Shown here: positions 11,122-27,770 of the stretch, one piece after another
How the letters are laid out: each line of letters starts with the position of its first letter
Numbering within the stretch: the first letter of the stretch is position 1
Assembly (NCBI GenBank): GCA_028583405.1
Contig: CM053251.1
Span: forward strand, 11,419,495 to 11,483,494
From: Pogonophryne albipinna
Taxonomy: Eukaryota > Chordata > Actinopteri > Perciformes > Artedidraconidae
Direction of reading: 5' to 3'
Length of the DNA stretch: 64,000 nucleotides
Notes under the pieces: model-generated
What the model saw: the letters and a program-made list of their open reading frames with translations, nothing else
Database searches by the model: none
Told to the model about the DNA's origin: nothing
Position numbers and translations under genes: made by a program

Positions 11122-13794
11122 ATTTTTTTACCTGTTATTCAGTACTGTATACTCACTTGTGTATGTGCCTGTGAGTTTGGATGTTGCTATAATATCTAAA
11201 CCTAAGCTCTTTGTTGATTTCCAGCTTAATCCAGCAGGCAAACTTTATGAAACACTTCTATTGTGATGACAGGGTAATCTGCAGCATATGCTAATTCTAC
11301 TTCCTCTCACTTCTACCCTTTTGGTGTCTCTGGGTTTTAGCTAAGCTTTAAAATTCCAATCCCACTCTGAGCCTGTAATTTATTGCAGTTCAGCTCTGGT
11401 TTATGCACTCCTAATCATTTTGAAATAAGTCTGACTCCATCAAAAACCCATGTCAGGCTTTCTGTGTGTGTGTCTCCCACTTTCACGCCAAACTGCCCTC
11501 ATTGATGACTGGATAATCTGTATCATATGCTAATCCAATTTGTTGCCATGGCTAAAAATGTGTTAAGCACAGTCGAACAAATTAATTTCTTCCACGCTTG
11601 GCTGACCACTGTAATATGACACACACATTAATGCATGGAAACACACAAACACGTTCATCATGCAGTTGAAGTTGCATTTCTTCTGATGGGCAGAGTGGAT
11701 TTTCTTCGTAGTCTCTGTCGGAAGTGGGGGATAATTAATAAACGACAATTAATTTGATGAAATTACATGGGATCATCCATATTTATTTTGCTATATATAG
11801 TCTTTCTTAGGACTCCGAATCACAATCTAGTAATTTGCCTTGATTACATTTAGAGACAAATCAGACGTTTGTACAATTAAACACATTTCAGTCCTTATAG
11901 TAGAGTTGTTTTTTGTCCAAGTGCATTGTGTTTGTACAAAACATGTACAGTATTGTTTTCCTTTCACACATAGTGAAGTCATAACACTGGAAATTATGAT
12001 AACAATCTCTCTTTGGACATTGTTTGTGATGCATTTAAAGGCACTAAACAGGCACTTCACAGACAACGGGGATGGATCCAGTGACGTTAAACAGATGCAC
12101 GAGAGGTTCTTCACTTACAACAACGGGGAAATGGCATCAGGAAACATAAGTGGTTAGCATGATTAATGGAAATGTCACACATTTAATATTCACTCAATGT
12201 TAGTCAACAATGTGTCAGGAAGGATAGTGTTGTTTGGTAAAACTATAACCATTGTTAATTGGGCTTCTAAAGAAAAAGGTCAAACATACAGATGTAAAAT
12301 AATGTGGATATGGACAAGTTGACGCCTATACTGAGACCGGACACACCACGCATTATGACCTTTTTAAACAACATACACTGTACAGTACACAAATCTGTTG
12401 AAAAGATCCCTTATTGAACCAAAGTTAGAATATTTTCTTGTGAAAAGTGTTTGCGAGGAACACCCTAAATTGTACGAGATCACATACTCCTGTGTAAGAG
12501 GACAATAACAGAAATAAACGTACAAATGAACACATTGAATTGCCTGTTAATGCTGCGTTTCACATGAAAAATGCTTGGATTAATATGACGAAACACTTAA
12601 TTTGGGGTGAATTGATCAATATTGGCAGCAGGGATTTTAAGATCAGCAGAGAGAATTGAAGGTGAGTGAGGCTCAACTTTAGCCAAACTGTTGCTTTGAA
12701 CAAAACCTGGATAAACTGGATAATGAAATAATACCCTCACTCCGTGTTGCAAATACATTTATTTATGAGGTTTCTGGCAACATGTAAACATTCACTAGGC
12801 TTAAGTGCTAATGTACAGGTTATCAAGAGTTTAGTATCTTTAGAAGTTTATTAAAATCAGATTTCTACTGATTGTTAGTTTCTCTGCTCATTGTGTGTGT
12901 TTCTTTAAAAGCTCAGTTTTATTTTATTAGTGTTTGTTTTACTCCTTCAGTAGAGGTCTTTGCACTTGACCTTTTCTGTCACATTCTGAATGTTCTGCAG
13001 TCCTATGTGTGTGCAAGTCAAAATTAAATTAATAATAATGATAATTTGACCTTTGGACAAACAAGTTAATGTTTGTCCACTAACTTAACTTAATTAAGTT
13101 AATTAATTGCTGTTTTTACTATTATTATTATTAATAACAATAATAATAATAATAATACATGTCATAGCGCTTTTCCTGTTCAAAGCGCTATTGCTCATGC
13201 CTGTGATTTTAGTAGTCCTCCACTCCCGAATGTGAAAATCAAAGATCATTTTTTGCATAAAAATGTGTAGGAATTACTTTATCGGGTATAAGAGAATCCT
13301 TTAAGAAACACTTGTTGGATTTTATCTCCTGCATGTGTTCTCCGTCCGCCCTAGTGCAAATGATAATGTGCAAGGAACACAAAGAGCCCTCATAAAGACT
13401 ACATTCAGAGCACATTAGAAGTGTTTATTGAAGGGTCTACAGTATTTACACCAAATAAAAATGTAATCATCAAAATAGGCTGTAATGGTCTTTTGGCGTT
13501 CAATACCAAATCTCATAAATACAGCAGTTGTTACCGTTTAGCAGCCTGATGAGGCTTGTGAAGCAATTCTGTGATTATTAGATATTTTTCTCCGTAGCTC
13601 CATTGCTGAAAATAATCCCTTTGAAAATTACAGGGAGTGTTATTTGATATCACTGAACATGATTTTCTATTATATCTGCCGGCCGGGGCAGCTTATATTT
13701 ACAGAAGTCTTCATGAAAGTATTGGAGATTATTTCTCAACTGCCTTTATACCTAAACTCACAAGTAGCTGTGCTATAGAGAGCTAACCTCCAGA
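11122..13794. other. Intergenic DNA with a possible duplicated regulatory motif
   Basis: No gene is supported. The plus- and minus-strand ORFs at 11827-12157 overlap each other and match nothing known. An ATT/AAT trinucleotide run lies at 13118-13158. Two similar blocks near 11262-11296 and 11502-11538 are described separately. Confidence 0.5.
11262..11538. promoter_or_regulatory. Pair of similar octamer-like blocks
   Basis: Two segments 240 bp apart share the order GATGAC, then TAATCTG, then CATATGCTAAT. ATGCTAAT is close to the POU octamer ATGCAAAT, and CATATG is an E-box. Sequence outside the blocks is not obviously duplicated. A regulatory role is only inferred. Confidence 0.25.
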
Positions 13795-16371
13795 CAGGGA
13801 AGATAGACGAACTAACATCTCTGTTAACCGCCTTTGCTTTCTCACTGTCTCCATCCCCACCAACTCATAAAGCTGGCAATGTCCTTGATCTCATATTCTC
13901 AAGGAACTGCACTACTTCTAACCTCTCTGTAAACACCACACATCCGATCACTTCTTCATTTCATTCTCTCTACCCCTTTCCAAACATAACGAACTAATCT
14001 CTTCTCATCCTGCACCTGTCCGCCGTAACCTTCGTTCCCTCTCCCCCTCTACACTTGCCTCATCGGTTCTCTCAGCCCTCCCTTCCTCTGACTCGTTCCA
14101 ACTCCTGCCTCCAAACTCTGCTGCAGAAACTCTCCTCTCTACTCTCTCATCCTCTCTGGACTCTCTCTGTCCTCTCACATCTCGGCAGGCTCGTCAGTCC
14201 CCTCCTGCTCCCTGGCTAAATGACACACTGCGTGCTATAGAACCGTCCTTCGGGCAGCAGAGCGGAAACGGTGGAAATCCAAACACCATGACGACCTCCT
14301 AACCTATGAGGCTCTCCTCTCCTCTTTCTCTGCTTCGATCTCTCAGGCAAAAAGCACTTTCTTTCAAGATAAGATCCAATCTTCCTATTCCAATCCCAAA
14401 AAACTATTTTCCATCTTCTCCTCCCTCCTGGACCCCCCCAAAGCCCCGTCCCCCTCCTCCCTTCTGTCAAGCGACTTTGTTAACCACTTTGAAAAAAAGG
14501 TTGATGATATTCGCTCTTCTTTTTCTGACTCACCTTTACTCACCACTGGGTCACCAGACCCTCCTTTCACCCACACACTGACCTCCTTTTCCCCTCTCTC
14601 TCCAAGTGAGGTTCTTACCCTCATTACCTCTGCCCGCCCTACGACCTGTCCTCTGGACCCTATCCCTTCAAACCTCCTTCAGACTATCGCTCCTAATATT
14701 CTACCGCTTCTCACCCATTTCATCAACACTTCTCTAACTTCTGGTCACTTTCCAAACAGTCTCAAGGAGGCAAGAGTAAACCCTCTCCTAAGGAAACCCA
14801 CTCTCAACCAGTCTGATGTTATAAACTACAGGCCTGTCTCTCTCCTCCCGTTCCTGTCTAAAACACTTGAACGGGCTGTCTTTAAACAACTCTCCTGTTA
14901 TCTCCATCAGAACAACCTTCTGGATCCGCACCAGTCTGGTTTCAAGGCAGGTCACTCCACAGAAACTGCCCTCCTTGCTGTAACTGAGGAACTGCACACT
15001 GCTAAAGCAGCCTCCCTCTCCTCTGTCATCATCCTGTTGGACCTGTCTGCTGCATTCGACACAGTGAACCATCAGATCCTCCTTCGCACTCTCCAAGAAC
15101 TTGGAGTTTCAGGCTCTGCACTTTCCCTCATCACCTCATACCTCAAAGACCGCACCTACAGGGTTACTTGGAGAGGGTCGGAGTCCGACCCTTGTCAATT
15201 AACTACAGGGGTCCCTCAGGACTCTGTTCTTGCTCCCCTCCTCTTCTCCTTGTACACAAACTCGCTCGGATCTGTCATTAGCCCGCATGGTTTTTCATAC
15301 CACTGCTACGCTGACGACACCCAATTAATTCTGTCCTTTCCCCGCTCAGAGACCCAGGTCGTCGCACGCATCTCTGCTTGTCTAGCTGACATCTCTCAGT
15401 GGATGTCTGCTCATCACCTCAAGCTCAACCTTGACAAGACTGAACTGCTTTTCCTTCCGGGAAAAGATTGTCCCACTCTTGACCTAACAATCAACATCGG
15501 CACCTCTGTTGTTTCCCCGACTCAGACTGCAAGGAATCTGGGTGTGATCCTAGATAACAAACTGTCCTTCACTGCAAACATAGCTGCTACAACCCGCTGC
15601 TGCAGATACACGCTTTACAACATCAGGAGGATACGTCCCCAGCTGACCCAGAAAGCGACGCAGGTTCTGGTCCAGGCTCTCGTCATCTCACGCCTAGACT
15701 ACGGCAACTCGCTCCTGGCTGGTCTACCTGCATGTGCCATCCGACCTCTGCAGCTCATCCAGAATGCAGCGGCTCGTCTGGTCTTCAACCTTCCTAAATT
15801 CTCCCACACCACGCCGCTCCTCCGCTCCCTTCACTGGCTTCCGGTAACTGCTAGAATCCACTTCAAGACAATGGTACTTGCGTACCATGCTGCGAATGGA
15901 TCTGGCCCTTCCTACATCCAGGACATGGTTAAACCGTACACCCCAGCACGTGCACTCCGCTCTGCATCAACCAAACGGCTTGCTGCACCCTCGCTGCCAA
16001 GGGGACCCAAGTTCCCATCAGCAAAAACACGTGGGTTTGCTATCCTGGCTCCAAAATGGTGGAATGAGCTCCCCATGGACATCAGGACAGCAGATAGCTT
16101 ACACACCTTCCGGCGCAGACTGAAAACTCATCTCTTTCGACTCCACTTCGAGCAATAGAACTATTAACAAAGCACTTATATACTAATAAAGGACTGGCTT
16201 ATCTAAAGCCAGTTGAGTAGCACTTGAAATATTTTTGCTCTATGAGGCCTGATGTACTTATATGATTCTGTTTTCTTCAAGTTTGTATTTTGTTGGTCGA
16301 ACGCACTTATTGTAAGTCGCTTTGGATAAAAGCGTCAGCTAAATGCAATGTAATGTAATGTAATGTAATAC
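13795..16371 (+). mobile_element. L2-clade LINE, 5'-truncated
   Basis: The element begins inside the C-terminal part of the endonuclease domain (peptide THKAGNVLDLIFSR near 13866-13907), continues through the linker and reverse transcriptase, and ends in a conserved stem-loop tail (TTGTAAGTCGCTTTGGATAA at about 16310-16329) followed by TGTAA repeats (16346-16371). This tail and the reverse-transcriptase motifs are diagnostic of fish/eel L2-type elements. No target duplication was identified. A second, shorter copy is at 31084-32091. Confidence 0.9.
14237..16158 (+). pseudogene. L2 ORF2 reverse transcriptase (5'-truncated)
   Basis: One frame stays open from about 14237 to the stop at 16158. 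It covers the linker, the reverse transcriptase and the C-terminal domain. Visible motifs are NYRPVSLLP (14824-14850), QSGFKAGHS (14932-14958), LDLSAAFDTVNH (15037-15072), TTGVPQDS (where the usual GVPQGS glycine has become aspartate), and the catalytic YADD (15307-15318). In an intact element this enzyme nicks the target and reverse-transcribes its RNA in place. The endonuclease part upstream (13795-14236) is in another frame, indicating a frameshift near 14236, and most of the endonuclease is missing. The copy is therefore dead, although the downstream frame is long and well kept, implying recent insertion. Confidence 0.85.
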
Positions 16372-18640
16372 AACTTCAATTACATCAAAATTAGTTTAGG
16401 GGGGTATACTAAGTGTTTTGTCTGATCCTGTTTAGCAGGTATATCCCATAAGAGCCTGGAGAAATAAGATCGTCTTTATTATCAATAAATTCACATCATT
16501 TGAAATGAATGAATGCGTAACAAGAAAAGGAAAATTCAGACAACGTGAAAACAGCACCACTGCACCAATGAAACCCATCATCTTCAAGGACTTGCACGAT
16601 TGTAGAGCCATGCTTTGTCAGGTAATTTACAAAATGTAGGATTAGGGTTGGGGTTTTGGGTTAGCGTTAGGGTCTATGTCTACAAATTGTCATATCAATC
16701 CATAGTTGCCGAGTTATTTCACAAAAAAAAGAAAAGAAAGTCCACTGGCGGCAATACAGGAAGTCATGATATCAACAAAGTTGGCAGAATTCAACCTCTT
16801 GGGACTATGCATTTCTGTAAAGATTTCACGTAAATCTGTACAAGTGTTTTTTTACGAATTGGAAAGACATTTGATCAATATTACATTACAATTCATTTGG
16901 CTGAAAAACCCTGTTGAGATTCCAGGCCTTTGAGAGTATTTTTCCAAACTCTATGCATAATTCCAAACAGCACAGCTTCAACTATGTAAACTAGAATTAT
17001 CAAAACTTCTTCTGCACTCACATTTTGTGCCCTTGTTGTATCTCAAGTGGAATTCAGCAGAGCTAGTGTAGTGGAAATTTCATATTTCACCTTATATGTC
17101 TTATGTTACCTTATATGCTAAACCAAATGCTTCTCATAACATTGTCTAAAACACCTATATAATTTCCTGAGATGTGCTGTCTTCTTCTCATACTCTAATG
17201 TGGGTTTTTATTCCCAAGCGCTTCAAGGCCACACAGCTGATTTGGCAGACTATGTTGAGGCTACTCCTCTTTAACCAAAGTCTCCCTATTCTGAGACACT
17301 ATCTACAGCTCAAGGACAGGTGTCTAATAACAATGAGACCGTGTGAAGACAGATTTCTGAACTTCCCGCCCTTCCTGTATATAAGCTTTGCTATTTTATT
17401 ATATCTGCGCACACTCCTGCAGACTATTTTATACTCTGTGAGACCTGTGACTTTGTATTGCGTTTTATGTATTTGAAGCTTCAAATAAATTAACCAGAAA
17501 GACAACTCTGTCCGTTTCACCATTTATTTGTTGATCACTCTGACTTGTGTATCTCCACCGTATTGACTGGGTCTAAGATTTCCATAACACTAGTCAGCTT
17601 GTTGTCCCCTGAAGAGCGTGGTGCTCTTATACGTTGTCCTCTTCCTAATCCTGTGATTTTTGCTCTTAATCAAACATAGGCCTTTCTTTATGGATACATT
17701 CAGAATATAGAATGTGTGAGAGGAATGACTGCACTACAGATGATGCATTAGCAATTGCACTTTACAATGCATCATACAAAGCAGTAATACATGACAGATG
17801 AAAACAAATTAGGGTTGATGTTCCAGAGTTCGAGGCTCGGCCAGATCAGCAAGCCAAGGCCCTCATTGGTTTTTTGGAGAAATGCGGTCTTTGGCTGATT
17901 GATCATTTGTCAAACTGTTCTCAACATGAGTTGTGGTTATCACAGGATGGAAACATGCAGAATGATTATGTGGTCAGATGGGATTTTGCCTCGCTGATTT
18001 CATTTCAAAAGGAAGATGATTAAATGGATTGTAAACCAGCGTCTTATAAAAGATTCATTATCTCCAGGGATTATTATGACAATGGTTTTGTAATTGCTTT
18101 ACACCAGCTAATCTTTCATTTATAAATCCACAAATGTATTTTCAACGACTGCAGGTTTTAAACAGAGTACAGGGGTTATCAGTATCATAAATTGATATAA
18201 TGCAAAGTGGGAAACACGATGGAAGAAAAAGCACTTTTTCCTCAAATGAAAAACAGCAAAAATTAGATAAAATCCAATTTTGATAAATCTCTCCCACTGG
18301 GAAACTCAGCTAAAATCTTCTTCTGACAACAGGGATTATGAAGACTAGCTTCCAATTAAACGAAGGATAAGATTGATAGCGTGATTCCCCTGTAAAAATG
18401 TGTGATAATTTCTTCCAGCACTGTAAATAGGTAAAGGGATGAAGTTTTAGTGATAATTCTTTATAGGTTCAATACAACAAATGACCGCTTTCTCTTTGTA
18501 CAGTAATTTTGTTTTCAGAGCATCTTTTCATACATTGTTAATAAAACAGTATATTGTTTATAAGATCAAGTGGTTGTTAATTGAGTGTCGTTGTTGTGTA
18601 ATAAGAATCAAGTCTCTCTCAATTGTTTTCTCGTATTAGC
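16372..18640. other. Intergenic DNA, no gene recognised
   Basis: No coding region is supported. A short degenerate TTAGGG-like patch lies at about 16639-16675. ORFs are below 100 codons and lack known motifs. Confidence 0.5.
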
Positions 18641-24950
<6,310 letters not shown>

Positions 24951-24955
24951 GATTC

Positions 24956-25339
24956 TGTCAAGGTTGAGTGAAGGAAGCAGGACCCAAATGCAGATAACTC
25001 TGAAAAACCTTTATTTCAAGGATAACTAAACTAACAGACAAAACAGAACACTCACCGGTGAACTCAGTCACCAACAAAAGACGAACCAACACTGAACACA
25101 GGAAGAGACACGACTAAATACAGGGAGGGGTAATCACGGGACGAGAAACAGCCGGGCAGGGGAGGAGAAACACAAGGACAACAGGTGAACACAATCAGAC
25201 AACTAGACACACCAAGGAAACTAACGACGGGAGGAAAAACACAGGGAAAAGGACCAGACAATAACCCAGGAGGAAAACATGACAGCAAACACCCAAACAT
25301 ACAAAACTACAAACGTGACATAACATGAGAATCGTGACA
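24956..25339 (-). repeat. LTR (3' LTR in element orientation), 384 bp
   Basis: TG...CA boundaries and AATAAA on the minus strand at 25010-25015. It differs from its partner by lacking an AT dinucleotide near 25036 and by one A/G substitution near 25213. Confidence 0.95.
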
Positions 25340-25356
25340 GAACCCCCCCCTCAAGG
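25340..25356 (-). other. Polypurine tract
   Basis: On the minus strand this reads CCTTGAGGGGGGGGTTC and directly abuts the 3' LTR. A purine-rich stretch there primes plus-strand DNA synthesis in LTR elements and fixes the orientation. Confidence 0.75.
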
Positions 25357-25442
25357 GACGGATTCCAGACGTCCCTAAAAACCACAAAAGTCCAAAACCT
25401 CAAGCAGGGTGGGTGGAGGGGGTCCGGAGGAGGGACACAACA

Positions 25443-27362
25443 CTAGGCGCACCAGGGTGGGTGGAGGGGGTCTGGAGGACGGGTTTTGGGCTGACAGCCC
25501 AGGAGCACAGCGGAGGGCCCGGAAGGGATCTCGGGCGGACGACCCGGGGGCAAGGCAAAGTCCAAGGTGGGGGTCTCGGGCGGACGGCCCGGGGGCAAGG
25601 TAGAGTCCATGGAGGGGCGAATACCAAAGCGGGCAAACTCAGGGGGCCGAGCATGAGGGCGAAGGCAGCGGCAGGAAGAGTCAGGGGGCCGAGCATGAGG
25701 GCGAAGACCGTGGCACTCAGGGGGCCGGGCTCGAGGGTGAAGACCGCGGCTCTCAGGGGGCCGGGCTCGAGGGCGAAGACCAGACAGCTCCGGAGGCCGG
25801 GCAGGAAGGCGCTGACGGGACAGCTCCGGAGGCCGGGCAGGAACCAGAGCCGGTGGGACAGGCTTCGGCAGGATCCCCCACGGAAGAGGACCAGGAGTTG
25901 GCAGGACCCCCGGCGAGACAGGTAACGGCGGAACCTCCAACGGAACAAGACATGGGATTGGCAGGACTCTCAGCGGGTCCTCCAACGGAACAGGACATAG
26001 GGCTGGCAGGACCCCCGGCAGAAGAGTCGTCGGCGGGACCCCCAACGGGACAGGACACAGGGTTGGCAGGACCCCCGGCAGGAGAGCAGTCGTCGGGACC
26101 TCCAACGGCACAGGACATGGGGTTGGCAGGACCCCCGGCAGAAGAGTAGTCGGCGGGGCCTCCAACGGCACAGGACACAGGGTTGGCAGGACCCCCGGCA
26201 GAAGAGTAGTCGGCGGGGCCTCCAACGGCACAGGACACAGGGTTGGCAGGACCCCCGGCAGAAGAGTAGTCGGCAGGGCCTCCAACGGCACAGGACATAG
26301 AGTTGGCAGGACCCCCAGCGGAACCTCCAATGGCACAAGACACAAGGTTGGCAGGACCCCCAGCGGAACCTCCCACGGCAAACGAGTAGGGACTTCAGTG
26401 GAGACTCCAGAGTCGACTTGAGAGGGAACTCGAGAGGGGACTCGAGAGAGGACTCGGGTAGGAACTTCAGAGGAGACTGGAGAGGGGATTTGAGAGGGGA
26501 CTGGAGAGGGGACTTGAGAGGGGACTGGAGAGGGGACTGGAGAGGGGACTCGAGAGGGGACTCGAGAGGGGACTCGAGAGGGGACTCGAGAGGGGACTCG
26601 AGAGGGGACTCGAGAGGGGACTTGTGTCGGTCGGTACGCCGACAGGACACGGGGAGCTGGCGTCGGCTGGAGAGCCAGCAGGAGACGAGGTGCTGGAGTC
26701 GGCCGGTACGCCGACAAGACTCGGGGAGCTGGCGTCGGCTGGGGAGCCAGCCCTGTAGCCGAAACTGGAGTCGGGCCCATGACTTCTGGGGCCGGTACTG
26801 AAGCCGGAACCATGGCTGCTGGGGCCGAAACTGAGGCCGGAACCATGGCTGTGTCGGCCGGTTCTGTTGCCGGAACCATGGCTTCTGGGGCCTGTACTGG
26901 AGCCCGAACCATGGCTGCTGGGGCTGGAACCATGGTTGCTGGGGCCAGGACTGGGGCTGGAACCATGGCTCTTGGGGCTCGGGCTGCTAGCTTGGCCTTG
27001 CGACTCCTTCTCTTAGCAGCCGCCTGAATACTCCGTGGACCTCCATAAGCCAGACGAGTTCCAGAATACGACTCCTGGACAGGAGCAGGAACTGGGGCAG
27101 AAGCATGGGTTGACTCCAGACGGAACACACAGAGACGGTTGTAGTCAGCAGGCTGGAAATCACACACCCAGAGGAAGTTCAAAATCCAGCCAGGTAAGAA
27201 TTTCACCAAGTCTGGTTTCTCCATAGCCAACCGGTGCGCCTCTACCAGAGCAGCCTCCTTCTGCAGAACACTGGACGCTCCCTTCCACCAATCATAGCAG
27301 CAAGCCAAATAAAAGGAAAAATGTTGTAGTTCCACCTCAAAAGGATCATCTGCTGGGTCCAT
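25443..27362 (-). CDS. Proline-rich tandem-repeat protein of an LTR element (639 aa)
   Basis: The ATG sits only 18 bp inside the 5' LTR, beginning MDPADDPFEV. Residues 1-85 are non-repetitive with Trp, Cys and Phe clusters (CCYDWWKG, FLPGWILNFLWVCDF), which could be a small folded Gag-like domain. MDPAD is a start I associate with fish Ty3-type Gag proteins; that link is inference. Residues 115-130 are basic (KRRSRKAK). The rest is low-complexity repeats: Ala/Pro-Met-Val-Pro units (about 130-200), four-residue PSRV units (about 240-310), about 20-residue units containing LLPGVLPTLCPVPLE (about 340-475), then Arg-Pro-Pro-Glu units to the end. No zinc knuckle, protease or polymerase is seen. 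Because repeat lengths are multiples of three, other frames are also open over 180-226 codons; these are treated as shadows. Confidence 0.65.
   Translation of the reverse strand: MDPADDPFEVELQHFSFYLACCYDWWKGASSVLQKEAALVEAHRLAMEKPDLVKFLPGWILNFLWVCDFQPADYNRLCVFRLESTHASAPVPAPVQESYSGTRLAYGGPRSIQAAAKRRSRKAKLAARAPRAMVPAPVLAPATMVPAPAAMVRAPVQAPEAMVPATEPADTAMVPASVSAPAAMVPASVPAPEVMGPTPVSATGLAPQPTPAPRVLSAYRPTPAPRLLLALQPTPAPRVLSAYRPTQVPSRVPSRVPSRVPSRVPSRVPSRVPSPVPSPVPSQVPSPVPSQIPSPVSSEVPTRVLSRVPSRVPSQVDSGVSTEVPTRLPWEVPLGVLPTLCLVPLEVPLGVLPTLCPVPLEALPTTLLPGVLPTLCPVPLEAPPTTLLPGVLPTLCPVPLEAPPTTLLPGVLPTPCPVPLEVPTTALLPGVLPTLCPVPLGVPPTTLLPGVLPALCPVPLEDPLRVLPIPCLVPLEVPPLPVSPGVLPTPGPLPWGILPKPVPPALVPARPPELSRQRLPARPPELSGLRPRARPPESRGLHPRARPPECHGLRPHARPPDSSCRCLRPHARPPEFARFGIRPSMDSTLPPGRPPETPTLDFALPPGRPPEIPSGPSAVLLGCQPKTRPPDPLHPPWCA
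25973..26340. repeat. 60-bp coding tandem repeat, about six units
   Basis: Units contain GGGTTGGCAGGACCCCCGGC and GGCCTCCAACGGCACAGGAC in fixed order. They encode the 20-residue PGVLPTLCPVPLE-type repeats of the ORF on the minus strand. Adjacent units at 26115-26290 are nearly identical. Confidence 0.9.
26420..26625. repeat. 12-bp coding tandem repeat (GAGAGGGGACTC type)
   Basis: About sixteen imperfect 12-bp units; the rightmost seven (26540-26620) are almost perfect. On the minus strand each codes for PSRV or a variant (PSPV, PSQV). Confidence 0.9.
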
Positions 27363-27379
27363 TTCTGGTTGGTTCGTAC

Positions 27380-27765
27380 TGTCAAGGTTGAGTGAAGGAA
27401 GCAGGACCCAAATGCAGATAACTCTGAAAAACCTTTATTTCAAGGATAACTAAACTAACATAGACAAAACAGAACACTCACCGGTGAACTCAGTCACCAA
27501 CAAAAGACGAACCAACACTGAACACAGGAAGAGACACGACTAAATACAGGGAGGGGTAATCACGGGACGAGAAACAGCCGGGCAGGGGAGGAGAAACACA
27601 AGGACAACAGGTGAACACAATCAGACAACTAGACACACCAGGGAAACTAACGACGGGAGGAAAAACACAGGGAAAAGGACCAGACAATAACCCAGGAGGA
27701 AAACATGACAGCAAACACCCAAACATACAAAACTACAAACGTGACATAACATGAGAATCGTGACA
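27380..27765 (-). repeat. LTR (5' LTR in element orientation), 386 bp
   Basis: Partner of 24956-25339, followed by the GATTC target duplication at 27766-27770. Confidence 0.95.
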
Positions 27766-27770
27766 GATTC

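Larger units (their letters stand above)
24956..27765 (-). mobile_element. Young non-autonomous LTR retrotransposon with a proline-rich ORF
   Basis: Two nearly identical LTRs (24956-25339 and 27380-27765) bound a 2.0-kb interior. A perfect 5-bp target duplication, GATTC, lies at 24951-24955 and 27766-27770. Orientation is minus: read that way the LTR runs TGTCACG...CTTGACA, has AATAAA near its 3' part (complement of 25010-25015), and is preceded by a G-rich polypurine tract. The interior encodes a single 639-codon ORF. No reverse transcriptase, integrase, RNase H or protease motif is present. No standard tRNA-CCA primer site follows the 5' LTR. Only a 2-bp indel and one substitution were noticed between the LTRs, implying recent movement using enzymes from another element. 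Confidence 0.9.

Noticed and set aside
16639..16675. TTAGGG-like patch, possible interstitial telomere
   Set aside because: Only a few imperfect units (GGATTAGGGTTGGGGTTTTGG), too short and degenerate; similar words occur by chance near 6150.
25409..26149. Plus-strand ORFs of 98-170 codons inside the LTR element
   Set aside because: They are antisense to the 639-codon ORF and the LTR signals (AATAAA, polypurine tract) give minus polarity; the frames are open because repeat lengths are multiples of three.
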